A DNA stretch of 64,000 bases from Ctenosaura bakeri. Taxonomy: Eukaryota; Chordata; Lepidosauria; Squamata; Iguanidae. The stretch covers positions 372,001 through 436,000 of the forward strand of contig CAOLHI010001474.1 in NCBI GenBank assembly GCA_948474755.1, read 5' to 3'. The notes below the pieces were generated by a model that did not search any database, was not told the DNA's origin, and saw nothing but the letters and a program-made list of their open reading frames with translations. Below are positions 12,127 to 23,644 of this stretch, in pieces. The stretch's first letter is position 1. Every line of letters starts with the position of its first letter. Position numbers and translations under genes: made by a program.

Positions 12127-12660
12127 ATGGCAATTTCAGAACTGGTTTGTGTTGCGGCATTCACTTGGATAAAAGAGTGGATGAATCTACAAAATACAAG
12201 AATGCTGGCACTAGAAGGAGCTGATTTAAGGATGGATTGGCATGCCTATATGTTCTATGGCAAAGCTGCGGTAGATAAAGATTTTGCGCACCATTTTGTA
12301 AGAAAATCATTACTTAAGATATGGACTGATTACAAGAATAAGAACATTAGGCAGCTACCTACATGGGTCTCTCCTCAAGAAGCCTTCTTTGGAAGATGGA
12401 TTGATTCAGATAAATGGCTTTGTTATGATGATATATTAGAAAAGACAAATCTGAATGCTTTTAAGATGAAATCAAGAGAAAAATTGAAAACAAAAGGAAT
12501 AAAGTTAAACTGGTTTCCTTACAGACAGTTAACTGAGAGATTCCAGATGGATGTGAAAACTTATGGAATAGAACAAAAGGAGCAAGGAGGATTATTGAAG
12601 CTATTGCGTGAAAACCCACCTCATTTATTATCTCACTTATATCAAGAAGAAAGGGAGGAG
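12127..12660 (+). pseudogene. L1 ORF2 C-terminal fragment
   Basis: A 190-codon frame contains FTWIKEWMNLQNTRMLALEG, then DLRMDWHAYMFYGKAAVDK, then LPTWVSPQEAFF. This aligns in order with the ORF2 region at 4700-5000 of the L1 at the start of the window (WITEWFTLRNN..., FGWHAYIWYGK, PLWVSVHKAFY). It is a 5'-truncated fragment. Confidence 0.85.
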
Positions 12661-12718
12661 GAGAAGAAGGGAGTCAGCACAGGAGGCAGAGGATGCTGAG
12701 AGCCTGCCATCATCTAGC

Positions 12719-12895
12719 ACGGGGCTTCTCAAGCTAGCTGATATCAGGGACAGGCAATTATTCCCCCCCCCAGTATGCCAGGGATCAGCACCATATTTGT
12801 GTTCACTGGCTACAATTCTTTCTTTCCTTCCTAGAAAATCCTCAGCAATCAGTCAGGAACCAATCTCTCAGGGACTGGTACACTCTGAGAACCAC
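12719..12895. mobile_element. hAT-like short element, copy 2
   Basis: The inverted hAT-type ends are cacggggcttctcaagc (left) and ctctgagaaccactatt (right; reverse complement begins aatagtggttctcagag). The interior matches 9295-9425. A C9 run occurs near 12763. Confidence 0.5.
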
Positions 12896-12949
12896 TATTG
12901 GAAGTACCACTATTCCAAATACCAAAGACAGAATCATCCATCTTGTAGT

Positions 12950-13380
12950 ATTTCCAGTTTCTATGTATGGTTGTGAAAGCTGGACAGAGAAGAAAGCTGA
13001 TAGGAGGAAAATCAACGCATCTGAACTGTGGTGCTGAAAGAGAGTTCTGCAGATATCATGGACCGCTAAAAAGAGAAAGCAATTGGTCCTTAAGCAAATC
13101 AACCCTGAACTCTCCCTAGAAGCTAAGATGACTAAACTGAAGCTCTCATACGTTGGATGTATAATGAGATGACATGACTCACTAGAAAAGGCAATAATGC
13201 TGGGGAAAATGGAAGGCAATAGAAAAAAGAGGAAGACCACATTCCAGATAGATTTAGTAAATTAAGGAAGCCATAGCCTTGACTTTGTAAGATCTCATCA
13301 GGACTGTTCATGATGAGGGCTCTTGGAAGTCTCTTCATCACAGGCTCACCATAAGTCAAAGCTGAATTGATGGCACATAA
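12950..13380 (+). mobile_element. BovB/RTE LINE 3' relic
   Basis: The plus strand encodes, across several stops, the C-terminal sequence of BovB ORF2: WTAKKRKQLVLKQINPELSL, then EAKMTKLKLSYVG, then DSLEKAIMLGKMEGNRKK. It lies between the two lectin exons, that is, inside the inferred intron. Confidence 0.8.
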
Positions 13381-13435
13381 GAAAAGCAAATATAACTTTC
13401 ACTTTACCACAACATTGACAGTACTCTGGTTTTAC

Positions 13436-13577
13436 CTGTTAAACTGTCAAGCTGTTTACAAAAAAACTGCTTCAGCTTAGTTAAAGTCTCCAGGCATGGA
13501 TGATTTTCTGTTTCATTATCAGATGTTTGAGAGACACAGGCTTTCTCCAGATCATCCACAGGTTTAGGTTGTTTTGT
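13436..13577 (-). CDS. Probable stalk exon of the C-type lectin-like receptor
   Basis: This 142-bp minus-strand exon lies between the acceptor gaaagtttttcag and the donor ACAG|GTAAAA. It is fully open in the frame starting ACA. It encodes a Cys-containing hydrophilic segment with one N-glycosylation motif (SDNETENH), then LETLTKLKQFFCKQLDSLT, as expected for the extracellular stalk of a type II lectin receptor. It leaves one base at its 3' end. The lectin exon at 10466-10620 begins with the two bases needed to complete that codon, so the splice joins in frame (LDSLT-E-RSNCKICPENW). The cytoplasmic and transmembrane exons expected 5' of it were not found. What supports the call is the phase match, the orientation and the order; stalk sequence itself is poorly conserved. 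Confidence 0.65.
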
Positions 13578-14199
13578 CTGAAAAACTTTCAATAAGAATT
13601 TAGATGATTAGCAAATAAGGAAAATTAGGTTGCATATCTCAAAACCATTAACATTACCTGTAATGCTGTAGGAAATCTTGGGCTGAACAACTGGAATGTC
13701 ATGACAGATTCACACATTCACACAGGTGGGTCACTGTTCTTCACAACTGAGAGTTACAGATAGTTTGCAGATGAGCATTCACATAGCATGTGGATGTTAC
13801 AGTGCAGATGCAGGGACAATAAGTCCCCATTGTGCAATTGACTTAGCCTGTTGTTGATATCAACAGGAGCTAACTTGCACAGACTACTTGGTTGTGCATG
13901 CAATTGCACAGTGGGCACAAAGCACAATACACTTCTACCATGGATGTGCAGCAACCCCCACTAGCTAATGGTGATGAAGTGAGTGGGACAGACAGCAAAA
14001 CAGCCATCTGCCCAATGGACTGTAATATAACATGGCCAGCCACTCACAAAGAAGCACAGTAAACTCTGGCTGACACACAGCCACATGTGAAAGCACAATA
14101 CCACAGCAACACTAGGCAGGAGCTGAGTGCAATAGGTGCCAGGCAGAAGCACAAGGGTCCAACACACATGTGAGGCAGCCAGTGGCACCAAACGACAAT

Positions 14200-16010
14200 G
14201 GAGGTATACCAAATACAACTGCACCAGGACATCCCTGTGTGCCATGCCCACAAGATTGGCATCTCAGAGGCCATGCAGCCACCAGGCAGACCTGATGGGC
14301 ACCTGAACATCTTGTGGAAAATTGGCCAACCACCCCCGGCCAGGGAGGGCATCATGGGCTGCCACATTGTACAGCAAACTGTAGGCAATGACAATCCAAG
14401 GTATCATCTTTTAGTGCTACATGCAAACTTCCAATAGTGCAATAGAAGATCCTGAAATGAAACTTCAGTCATTCAATCACACACTGAATCAAGGTGTACA
14501 TAACCCTGTGGGCAGCATTGAAGGTGACCTCAGCAGGGGCCCTGACCTGCTTGTATGGAGTAAACATATATGGCAGCAATAGCTGTCCCAAGTTGCCTGA
14601 AACAGGTAGGACAGAGAAACATGACACATGACAAATAGCACTGGAGCAGTGTTCCAAGCATTGCTGTACTCACAATCAACTCAAACAGCAACCAGCCTGA
14701 CCTTTCAGGCTGCTCAGTTAGTTCAGCAGCAACCTGCAGCAGCTGGAAGACATACATATCCTGGGTGCTGCCAGAATACAGCATGAAACTGTTACCCTGT
14801 TTACTGGGGGTCCCGGGAGGGACACCTAAATGCCCTCTCAATTATATAAGTTGGGGAAATTAGTCAAAGAGCACAAGCTAGCACTGCGAGAGGCAGGGCA
14901 ACACAGCAGAATCTTTTACCCAGTGTCTACAGGGTCAGGCCAAGTCAAGGAGCACACAGAATTGAAATTAATAATTGTGATCTTTATTAAAATACAATCA
15001 AACAGTGTATGCAGCACACTCATGCAGATAACTAAAGAAATAAAGGTTGGAGTGGGATAGAGGGATTTTTAGAGGAGTTGTTGGTTTGGGTGATACTACA
15101 CCTGTCCTGAAGCCCGGGTAGTCTGCAGCAGAAGTTCGGAGGTATGGAGTCTCAGTATGTGGGACTGAGGGGAAGGCTCGCCAAGCAAAATGGCAGCAAG
15201 GCTGGATGGAAGTTGGGAGCGATCCAAGGAAGCTCACAAAGTCAGGGGTTTTTATAGGGGAAAATGTAGCCACAGGCTAGTCCATAGTTGGGGAAAACAA
15301 TGAGTTTCGGGCTGGAGACAAAGCCTCTGAAAGGTCAGAATTTAGCATGATTGAGTTAGGTCTGAATTGACAATAGAGTAGACAGTATGCAAACGCAGAG
15401 TGCTTGACAGATGAGGATTCTCCTAATCAAGCCTCCTGCTCTGGGCAGGGAGTTCTTTGTAAGTAGCGTGCATACATAATAGAGTACTTGCCTTTGAGGT
15501 CTCCTGAAGCGGCGGGACGGCTATTTCTGGCCTGCCTTATTGTGTGGAATATTCCAGCGATTAGCGGCCGTGCCTGTCTGCGAGCTTGTCCGGGAGACCT
15601 CGCAGACACATGGAGAGGGATGGTAGAAGAAAGCCAAATTATTGATATCAAAGTGATATCTAATGTCACCCCAAGCGCGACTTAGGAACTGCAGTAACAA
15701 AACCATTGGTGATCCTGCCACAGGCATCAACTGTGAATTGAGACTGTGGAAACCTTTCCAATTCTGATATGTCACTTTGTTCCTGGACAGAGTAAGCATT
15801 GCTATATGCATGCACCCTACAGTCCTTATGATGATGTTCAGGATGCCTGCAATGCGATAGAACTTGCCACCTCTTTGCCACCAGTGCAACATCCATTGGA
15901 GCAACCATGAATTCCCCCACATGTCTCTGCATCACATGAAGGAAGAGTGTAAGACAGTATCTCATAGATGCTTGTATGCTGCCCAGGTTCCTGTTCTCCC
16001 AGTGCTTGCC
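14200..16010 (-). pseudogene. Harbinger-type transposase relic, split by an LTR
   Basis: This DDE transposase of the PIF/Harbinger superfamily is related to HARBI1. On the minus strand, 15700-15870 reads GKFYRIAGILNIIIRTVG, then RNKVTYQNWKGFHSLNSQL, corresponding to the family's 'IGxIDGTHI ... NRKGFHSLNVQ' block. The catalytic Asp position is mutated. After the LTR, 14470-14600 reads LLLPYMFTPYKQVRAPAEV followed by TFNAAHRVM, the family's 'LLPWLLTPF...TPAEERYNxAH' block. A C-terminal piece continues to about 14200. Frameshifts separate the blocks. The LTR at 14790-15699 interrupts it with a 4-bp duplication (AAAC). Confidence 0.75.
14790..15699 (-). mobile_element. Solo LTR, TGTTAC...GTAACA family, copy 1
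   Basis: The LTR is 910 bp and flanked by the perfect 4-bp target duplication AAAC (14786-14789 and 15700-15703). On the minus strand it has the paired GATATC motif near its 5' end, a TATA box (cccctataaaaaccc, about 15250) and a poly-A signal (tttaataaag, about 14990). No internal retroviral sequence is attached. The structure fits a retroviral-type solo LTR left by recombination. Confidence 0.88.
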
Positions 16011-16013
16011 TGG

Positions 16014-16015
<2 letters not shown>

Positions 16016-16049
<34 letters not shown>
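16016..16049 (+). repeat. (CA)17 microsatellite
   Basis: This is an uninterrupted CA array next to the Harbinger relic. Confidence 0.97.
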
Positions 16050-16050
<1 letters not shown>

Positions 16051-16582
16051 ATAGCCAGGGCCTAGATAGCAATAAGAATCCACTGGACAGATGAGATGCT
16101 TCAATGGCTCAGTATGGCTTCAGAAGACTCTGCCTACCAGTGGTGTATCTAGCATAAACAGTGCCTAGGGCAAGCAGAGAAAGTTGCACCCCCTATCTTC
16201 ATAACCCTACCCCTACCCTCACATACATATCATTCCAATTCCAGCTTTTCTTTTCTACTTCTTTGTTAAACATGATTATTATTCTGGGAAAAAAACCTTC
16301 ATTATTCAAAATATTTTATTTTTTCCATGTACAGACAAATTGCAATATTATTTTTCTTTCGTTCATTGCTGCAAACTTGTCTATGATGTCCTCAAAGTTT
16401 GTTTTCATGTGCCATATGTTCCTTCTTCTATACACCATAAATGCTTAGTGTGGCATTTATGCTCATCAACCTCACCTCTGCAAAAAGCTATGAGGCTGAT
16501 CAAGCTGAGAGACGGTTACTGCCCTAGGTTATTCTGTTGGTTTCTTAGCGGATCTGAACCCATCTCATTGAACATAATCTAT

Positions 16583-16592
<10 letters not shown>

Positions 16593-16614
<22 letters not shown>
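16593..16614 (+). repeat. (AC)n microsatellite
   Basis: A short AC array is flanked by atac units. The surrounding 16150-16778 shows no gene. 16140-16200 (ccagtggtgtatctagcata) resembles the end of an interspersed repeat. Confidence 0.9.
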
Positions 16615-16616
<2 letters not shown>

Positions 16617-16778
16617 ATAATCCTGACAAAAGGAAGTCTGAAAGCCACTATGGTGGAGGAGTTTGAACATCAGACTATGACCCTGGAGACAATTTCTGTG
16701 CAGCCTGAAAACCTGACCTTGGTCAAGTTTAAGAGGTGACATAGTAGCTAAAAGAATCTGGAAGGCTGCTAGTTTGAA

Positions 16779-17788
16779 TGTTACTACGGTTCAGGCCTGT
16801 ACAGTGATAACACTAGATATCATCCTTTTTGATATCAAACCAATTTGACCTCTCCATGGCACCCTGCTCCATGTGTTTGCTAAAGGTCCCCGGACGAGCA
16901 CATAAACAGACGCAGCCGTTAATTGCTGGGATTTCCAAATTCCCCACTTAGGCAGGCAACACAAAAGCCTCTCCCATTGCTCTAGGACCTGGTTTGCAAG
17001 CACTTTCGTTTTAGCTCAGTATTACACAAAGACGCTGGCTTTGCGCCAAAAATTATACAAAGCCAAGTTAAGTACTCTCCAATCTGCACACTGGCTACTC
17101 TATTGATAAACCTGTGCTAATCCCATCATGGTAAACTTGACCTTTTCCAAGCCTTTGTCCTGTTCCAAATTCGCTTTGTTCTCACTGTACATGGCATGGC
17201 CCACGGGCACAATCTATCCTATAAAAAAACCCTGATTCCAAGAGTTCCTCGGATTACCCTGGACTTCCATCTAGCCTTGCTGCCGCTCTGTCCAGCGAAG
17301 TTGTCCCCTCAGTTCCCAACAACTGAGTCCATTCTACCTCGGATATCTCGCTCTCCCCATCTGGACCCTCACTCTGTCCAGATCGCTCTGGACTTCCATC
17401 CCGCCTTGCTGTCAGTCTGTCTGACGAGCTCCCCTCAGTGAACCGCGCTGAGCTTTCCTCCTTGCAATCCTCCGCTTTTCTCCAGGACTATGAGATCAGG
17501 TGTTGTATCACCCACTCCCCTAAACTCTCTATTTCTTAAATCTTAGTTAGATGTGTGTTTGTGTTGTCTTACATGTCCGTATTTAATAAAAATATTAATT
17601 GGTTACTTCTAAAACTGTCTGTTTGCTTAACTGACCTGACGCTGTATACACAGGGTCCAAGATCCCTGCTGAGTTACCCTGCCTCTTGTTAGCATAAGAG
17701 AGTGCTCGAGTTATTTTCCCCATCTTTTAGTGTTTGTGTTTCGTTATTTGGGTGTCCCTCACGGGACACCCAGAGAAATAGGGTAACA
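16779..17788 (+). mobile_element. Solo LTR, TGTTAC...GTAACA family, copy 2
   Basis: The 1010-bp LTR is flanked by the 4-bp duplication TGAA (16775-16778 and 17789-17792). It has the paired GATATC motif near 16815-16840, a TATA box near 17218 and AATAAA at 17585-17590. The last 40 bases include ggtgtccctcacgggaca and gggtaaca. No internal region is present. Confidence 0.9.
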
Positions 17789-17794
17789 TGAAGA

Positions 17795-19812
17795 CTAATA
17801 AAGAGAAAACTAAAATATTGATTGAAAATATGACTACACAGGACAAAAATGAGTTACAACTAAAAACTGGTTTTAAACATTGAAAAAAAAGTTAAATATT
17901 TAGGTGTTAATTTAACTGGAAATACAAGCCAGTTACAAGAAAATCATTACATTAATTCTTGGAGAGAAATCAATATGATAAAACAGCAGCAATTAAATCT
18001 GTCTTTATTGAGAAGAATTTCCACAGTTAAAATGAATATACTCCCCAAGATAATGTTTATTTTTCAAAGGATTCCAATTTTAACAAAAGAGATGTCATTT
18101 AAAACATGGCAGAAGGATATTTCAAAATTTATATGGGGAGAGAAGAAACACAGAATAAGATTTATGATCTTGCAAGATGCTAAAGAGAGAAGTAGTCTTG
18201 GACTACCGAATTTAAAAGTTTACTTCACAGCAAAACGTTTTACTTGGATTAAAAATGGATAACCTTAATAAGCTTTTGAACTTAGAGGGACATGACTTAA
18301 GATTTGGATGGCGTGTGTATCTTTGGCATGAAAAAATTAAGGTTAATGTGGCTTTTAACGATCATTGTATCTGACATGCCTTATTAAAAGTTTGGACCAA
18401 ATGTAAACAGAGACCATGTCCTAAAACTCCACTTAGGACAACAAGTTCAAGAACAAGGATATTTTTTACAATGGTTATCACACAGACAATATCATTTAAG
18501 ATTTTTAGAAGATAAAAAAAGACCGAATTGGATTTGGAAGTTTTGCTATGTGAAGAGCATTTGATTGCAAAAATGTATAAATCTTTATTGAAAATTGAGA
18601 TGGAAAAAAAACAGGTAAAGGAATATATGATTAACTGAGCAAAGAATTTTGGATACATAATAACTATGAACCAATGGGAAAGATTATGGACAAAAGAAAT
18701 TAAAAAAAATACTTTGCTATGATTTATAAGAAAATTATTATAAAATGATGTTTTGCTGGTACCTTACTCCAGAAGGACTTTCTAAGATGCATAAAGAAAT
18801 GAAGAATACTTCTTGGAAGTGCCTGGAACATGTTGGGTCTTTGTACCATATGTGGTGGACTTGTGAAAAAGCTAAGTAGTTTTGGAAGATGATACAGAAT
18901 TCAATTAAAAAAATTTTGAAAAGCCAGATCATACGATCACCAGAATTGTTTTTATAGGGAATTTGGGAGGAAGATTCCAACCATGATAAGCAAAGACAAA
19001 GAATGATTCACTATATGTTACTGGCAGCATGATTGGTCTACACAAAGTATTGGAAGAATACTCAAATGCCAACTGTAAATGTTAATGACAATTGTAGAAA
19101 TGGATACACTGACAGATAGACTAAAAGGTTCAAAAGAACATGAGTTTGTTGAATATTAGTACTTACTTATTGAGTATTTGGGAGAAAATGAGGGTGAAAT
19201 TATGATTTTGGGGTTCTGAGCTTGCTGTTGCTGTTTTGTTTTGTTTTGTTTAGATGAGAGAAATTTATAATTCATGCAAATGAGTATAGGCAACTTCAGT
19301 TTGCTGCTATATATTATTATTTACTTTATATGCATATATAATATATGAAGTAGGATGCGATAAAAAAATTGTAATCTGAAATAAAAAATTCTTAGTTAAG
19401 TATTGATATAAGTATGTTTGTATATCCATATTAGAAGTATTTTATATTATATAGAACTATTTTATTTTATATTATAGAATTAAGACGATGAAATAAATGG
19501 TATTTTAGTATTTGGTGTCTATTTTACTAAACTAGTATATACATATATAGAATACTATGAGTAGCACATACTTGGGGCGGGAATCACCTTTTAATTATGT
19601 GTTTGTATCTGTTCTTTCTTTTTTTTAATTTTCTTTTTCTTTTTTTATTTATTTAGTTATTTCATTAGTCTAGTTTTGATAGAATTATAGGTTAGCTTAT
19701 TGTTGTATACTTTTCTGTTTGATTATTGTCAGGTTTTTTTTTTTGATAGATATAGTATGTTGTGTTTGGTGTTATGTTGCTTTTATATATTTAATGAAAT
19801 AATAATAACAAA
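17795..19812 (+). mobile_element. L1 ORF2 C-terminal half and 3' UTR
   Basis: The piece encodes KVKYLGVNLTGNTSQLQ, then SLLRRISTVKMNILPKIMFI, then FKTWQKDISKFIWGEKK, then a cysteine knuckle CLEHVGSLYHMWWTC near 18810-18870. The same block order is found at 4350-5490. Several frameshifts follow. The AT-rich tail ends in an A-rich run at about 19800-19812, immediately before a CR1 fragment. Confidence 0.85.
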
Positions 19813-20150
19813 AAAGTAAGAGGTGACATGATAGTCATGTTTAAATATTGGAAGGGATGCATATGGAGGATGGAGCAAGCCTGTTTTCTGCTGCTCCAGA
19901 GACTAGGAAATGGAGCAATGGCTTCAAGCTACAGGAAAACAGATTCCATCTAAACATCAGTAAGAACTTACTGATGGTGGGAACAATTCTACAGTGGAAT
20001 ATGCTGCCTGGGAGTGTGATAGAGTCTCTTTCTTTGCAGGTTTTAAAACAGAGACTGGATGGCCACCTGTTGGGAGAGCTTTGATGTTGTATTCCTGCAT
20101 GGCAGAATGGAGTTGGACTGGATAGCCCTTAAGGTCTCTTCCAACAACTT
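19813..20150 (+). mobile_element. CR1 3'-end fragment
   Basis: The 78-codon frame (19848-20084) reads [20 protein letters not shown], then NMLPGSVIESLSLQVLKQRL, followed by the CR1 tail (ggagttggactggatagccc). It closely parallels 7200-7510. Confidence 0.9.
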
Positions 20151-21950
20151 TAGGAAGTGAATAGATGCTACGTTGGTCCCAAATGGCCACTAAGGAAATG
20201 CACTGCGTAGACTCTGGAAGGTAACAGTGCAAATCCATTTAAGTGCAAAGCCTTTCCCCTGGGATAAGGCAAAGGGAGGCAGGCAAGTCACTAGCCCATA
20301 AATCCAATTTTGTGTCCATGGGATTCTCTGGTCAAGAGGCTGCCTGGACTGCCACAAACACCAAACAGGGAAGAAAAACAAGTCAGACCATCCACTTCTA
20401 GTCTTGCAAACACATTTTTCCCCCTTGATGTTCTGCACTGCAGGGAAGTGCACCATGTGATGTATTTTAGAGGTGAATCCCCCCTCCAGGAGGCTGTACG
20501 TTGTGGCTGAACAACAATGTGCCATTCCTTTCAAAACATCACTGATAATTTCAAAAATGAGTCCCTTTGGAGGGACCAAAGCCTGCCTGGAAAAACATAC
20601 CCTCTTGCATAATCTAAACAGCCCATGCCGTGAGGGATGGGGGTGTGAGGAGGGAGAAATTCTGCATATGCTCAGAGGCACTCTTCTCTGAACCTCCTCA
20701 GAGTGTCACAGCCTGCCTGGAAAATCAGCCCCCGACTCCCTTCCTCAATCTGAACTGTCTTTGTGCTAAGGAACTGGGAGATGAAGGAGGGAGACATTTT
20801 GCGCATTCACAGAGACACTTTCATCTCACCATGGGATCATTTCTTAAGAACATCAGGTGATCACCAAGCATCAAACAGCCAGCATTTGGGAGGGTCTCCT
20901 GGGATACTGAGGGGAGTACATTCTCTGCATGCTCAGAAACACCCTAGTCTATCTGACTGTTGCTTTTAAAGAATGCCAGGTAATGACTTGACTGCTATGT
21001 TCTCTTGGTTGTGTTTATTATCACTAGGCTTTAGTGACCCAAACACCTAGGTTTTAAAGGGCTGTTACATCATTTTGAATGTCACAGCTATTTTCCTTCT
21101 CTTGTGTAATGTATTTGTCTCTCACCACCAACTGAGCATAACACTTCAATGATGGAGTGGTGGGCACTGCACCCACAAATAAGAATTCTGCTCCAGCAAA
21201 TAACATTTCACTCCCCAAATTTCTAGCCTTTCAGAGACTAAGACATTGAAAATCATTCAAACCCAGATCTCTGTTTTGCACTTCCTTGATAACTTTGCCT
21301 GCTCCTTTCCCTTTGGATGCCTAAACTATATCTATAAATGCTCAGCTGAAATGTTTTAAGTTCTTCCAGAAGTAGAAATTTGGGATATTTGGGAAGGAAA
21401 ATTTCATGGGGACAATGCTCTCATTTTGCTCCCCGTGTAGCTACACCTCTGCTTCAGTGTGTCAGAAACTAATCCAAAATCTACTGCCAGTCCTCCAGAA
21501 GTTTTCCTTCCCCTTCCTCAGCCTAAGCTTTTGGTTCATTTGGCTGTGTGCCTGAGGAGGAGGTGGTTGGAAATGGTGGTTGGTGACTTCTTTTGAGGGG
21601 CGATGAAGATAGGTAAAGGCAAGAGAAGCTAAGACTGAGGCACAGACACCTGGAGAGCTCTCTCAGCAAGCCATCGGGCTAAGAGCAAAGGAGGTAGAGT
21701 CTGACCATCCTGTTTCCCATCACAGTCTAATATTGCAAGCTCTTTTTCCCTCTCCACACTTCCCTCCACCCACCCCCCCATCTGTCTTCAATTCATTGTC
21801 GATGATGGTGCATCAGGCAAGGCATGGAGGCTGCAGGCTACATGAATGGAGGCAGAGGCACTGGCTTGCGTGCAAGTTCATAGGCAATCCTGATGACCTC
21901 TACAATTTGTTTAGAAAAAACTTTCTGCTGAAACTTTATGTCATTTATGT
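20151..21950. other. About 1.8 kb without a recognised gene
   Basis: No exon or transposon gene was recognised. It contains a degenerate tandem array (20575-20960) and otherwise unique-looking sequence. Confidence 0.5.
20575..20960 (+). repeat. Degenerate tandem repeat, about three ~130-170-bp units
   Basis: Each unit carries agcctgcctggaaaa (or a decayed form), then an aggagggaga...tctgca/ttgcgca box, then a (c/t)tca(c/g)agacac-like end. Starts lie near 20579, 20709 and 20875. Confidence 0.5.
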
Positions 21951-21966
21951 CTGCCACCATAACAGA

Positions 21967-22320
21967 TTAAAAGGTGAGGAGATTGATGAAATGAGGCAGT
22001 ACGTTGGATGTAGAATGCAAGTGCATTGCAAACGCCAAAAGAGAATGCAAAGAGAGTTGCAATGCACTTGATGGTTTAGGACAGAAGGTTAGTAGAACAA
22101 TAACTTGTCCCAAATGAAACTGGGAAACCACTTTAGGTAAAAAAAAGGTGCCATCAGGCCACAATACCACCTTGTCCCCATGAAAGACAAGAAAGAATTC
22201 ATCACAGAGGAGAGCGGTTAACTCTCCTGAGAGGTGAGTGGAGGTTATAGCAACAAGGAAAGCAGTCTTCAAGGTCAACAAACATTCAACTGTTGTCAAC
22301 AGCTCAAAGGGATGTTGCAT
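21967..22320 (-). pseudogene. DIRS tyrosine recombinase fragment
   Basis: The frame reads LLTTVECLLTLKTAFLVAIT, then STHLSGELTAL, then FHGDKVVLWPDGTFFLPKVV, then SQFHLGQ. This is the 'TLKTAFLVAITSARRVSEL...DRVVLRPDPTFLPKV' region around the first catalytic Arg of DIRS recombinases. The Arg of the 'RVSEL' box appears lost (HLSGEL), so it is probably inactive. Confidence 0.75.
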
Positions 22321-22396
22321 CAGCTAAGACAGCACCAATGATAGTGACCAAGGTGAAACAGGTGGCAACACAGAAGGATAGAGGTATGGCAATCAT

Positions 22397-23430
22397 TTTT
22401 AAAAAAAATTATATTATGTGTTTATTTAAAAAGAACAGACAAATACAACAAAAGAAAACAAAATCTTGCAATCTAACAAACATTACAGACAATACAAAGA
22501 AAGAAAAAAATAAAAATAAAAATACATAATAAAACTACAAAGCTACAAATAATTAAAAAGGTTTATTGCCACTCTTGTTGCAAACAGCTTGCATTGCTCA
22601 ATTACACCTAACCATTGATGTCTTTGTTGTTTATACCATAATCGTTACTTGTTGCCAATCACTTATCATAATTATTCTCTTCCATAAACAGTAATAATAA
22701 TTACTTAGTAATAATATATAGTAGAATATTAATATAATAATTTATATCACTTATATTTACTTAATCTATTATCAAAAATAATAATAAAAATAATATAGTC
22801 TATAATCTAACCTAATAATCTATATAAAATTTGACCTTACAAAGCAACCACTAATAAACATCATTAAATCCCAATTTAACATTTCTAATGTGAAAATAGG
22901 AATTAGATTTGCAATTAGATTTGCAATTTAAAGTTTAGTAGCATAACATAAAAACCTACTATCATCAGAATGCATTCACTCTTTTTTCCATTCAACCAAA
23001 AATACTATATATATTCTTCATTAATTTTGTGGATATGCTTTCATATCGCAGATCCACCAGGAATGAAAAAGAGTTACTAAATAGTATAAATGCAATTAAA
23101 CAAAATAAAAAAAACCCACATAAATAATCTTGTGTTCATCAGTCCTTTTGTACTTCATTAACTCTATGTAGTTTCAGAGATTTAAAATTATTTCATGAGG
23201 TATCACAACCAAAATCTTTCAATTTAAATCCCAAGACATCATGCAAAAGCTCTTTATCCATATAACAAATCAAGATCAGAAAAAAATATTCCCAATACCT
23301 TTACGTTTACAATTTTTTTTATCTCATTCCTATCTTTCTATAATTTCTCAGAGACTCTTCTTCTATAACAGCTTTTCCATTATTTCCCTCTGCAATAACA
23401 GCTCAAAAGGCAGAAAGTAGTAGTACAGGA
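22397..23430 (-). mobile_element. L1-like AT-rich 3' end inserted in the DIRS element
   Basis: This very AT-rich block, read on the minus strand, ends in ttaaataaacacat plus a run of T/A at 22397-22410, as an L1 3' end would. It separates the DIRS recombinase from the rest of the element. The upstream end near 23430 has no recognisable protein, so the L1 assignment rests on composition and tail. Confidence 0.5.
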
Positions 23431-23644
23431 CATTTGTTCAGTCGAACCGGAATGCATTCTCCAGAGAATTGATTCCTTTCCTGGCTCTGGAGCAATAATG
23501 ATGACACTTTCTGTTTGTTTGGGTTGAAAATAGACCTGTGTCAGGAGTTCCCCAATGAGACACTATCAGATGAAAGGCCCAGTCAGAAAGTGTCCACTCA
23601 TGAGGGAAAGTGTTGTTATGGCTCAGGGTGTCTACTAAAACATT

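Noticed and set aside
13600..13700. Donor-like ACAG|GTAATG as the end of a transmembrane exon of the lectin gene
   Set aside because: The preceding codons (FQLFSPRFPTALQ) are not a membrane segment and no acceptor was found.
15838..16104. Frames rich in Cys-Val or His-Thr repeats here and at 10067-10333
   Set aside because: They are translations of (CA)n/(GT)n microsatellites.
21733..22071. 112-codon plus frame as a gene
   Set aside because: It overlaps the DIRS recombinase on the other strand and shows no family resemblance.
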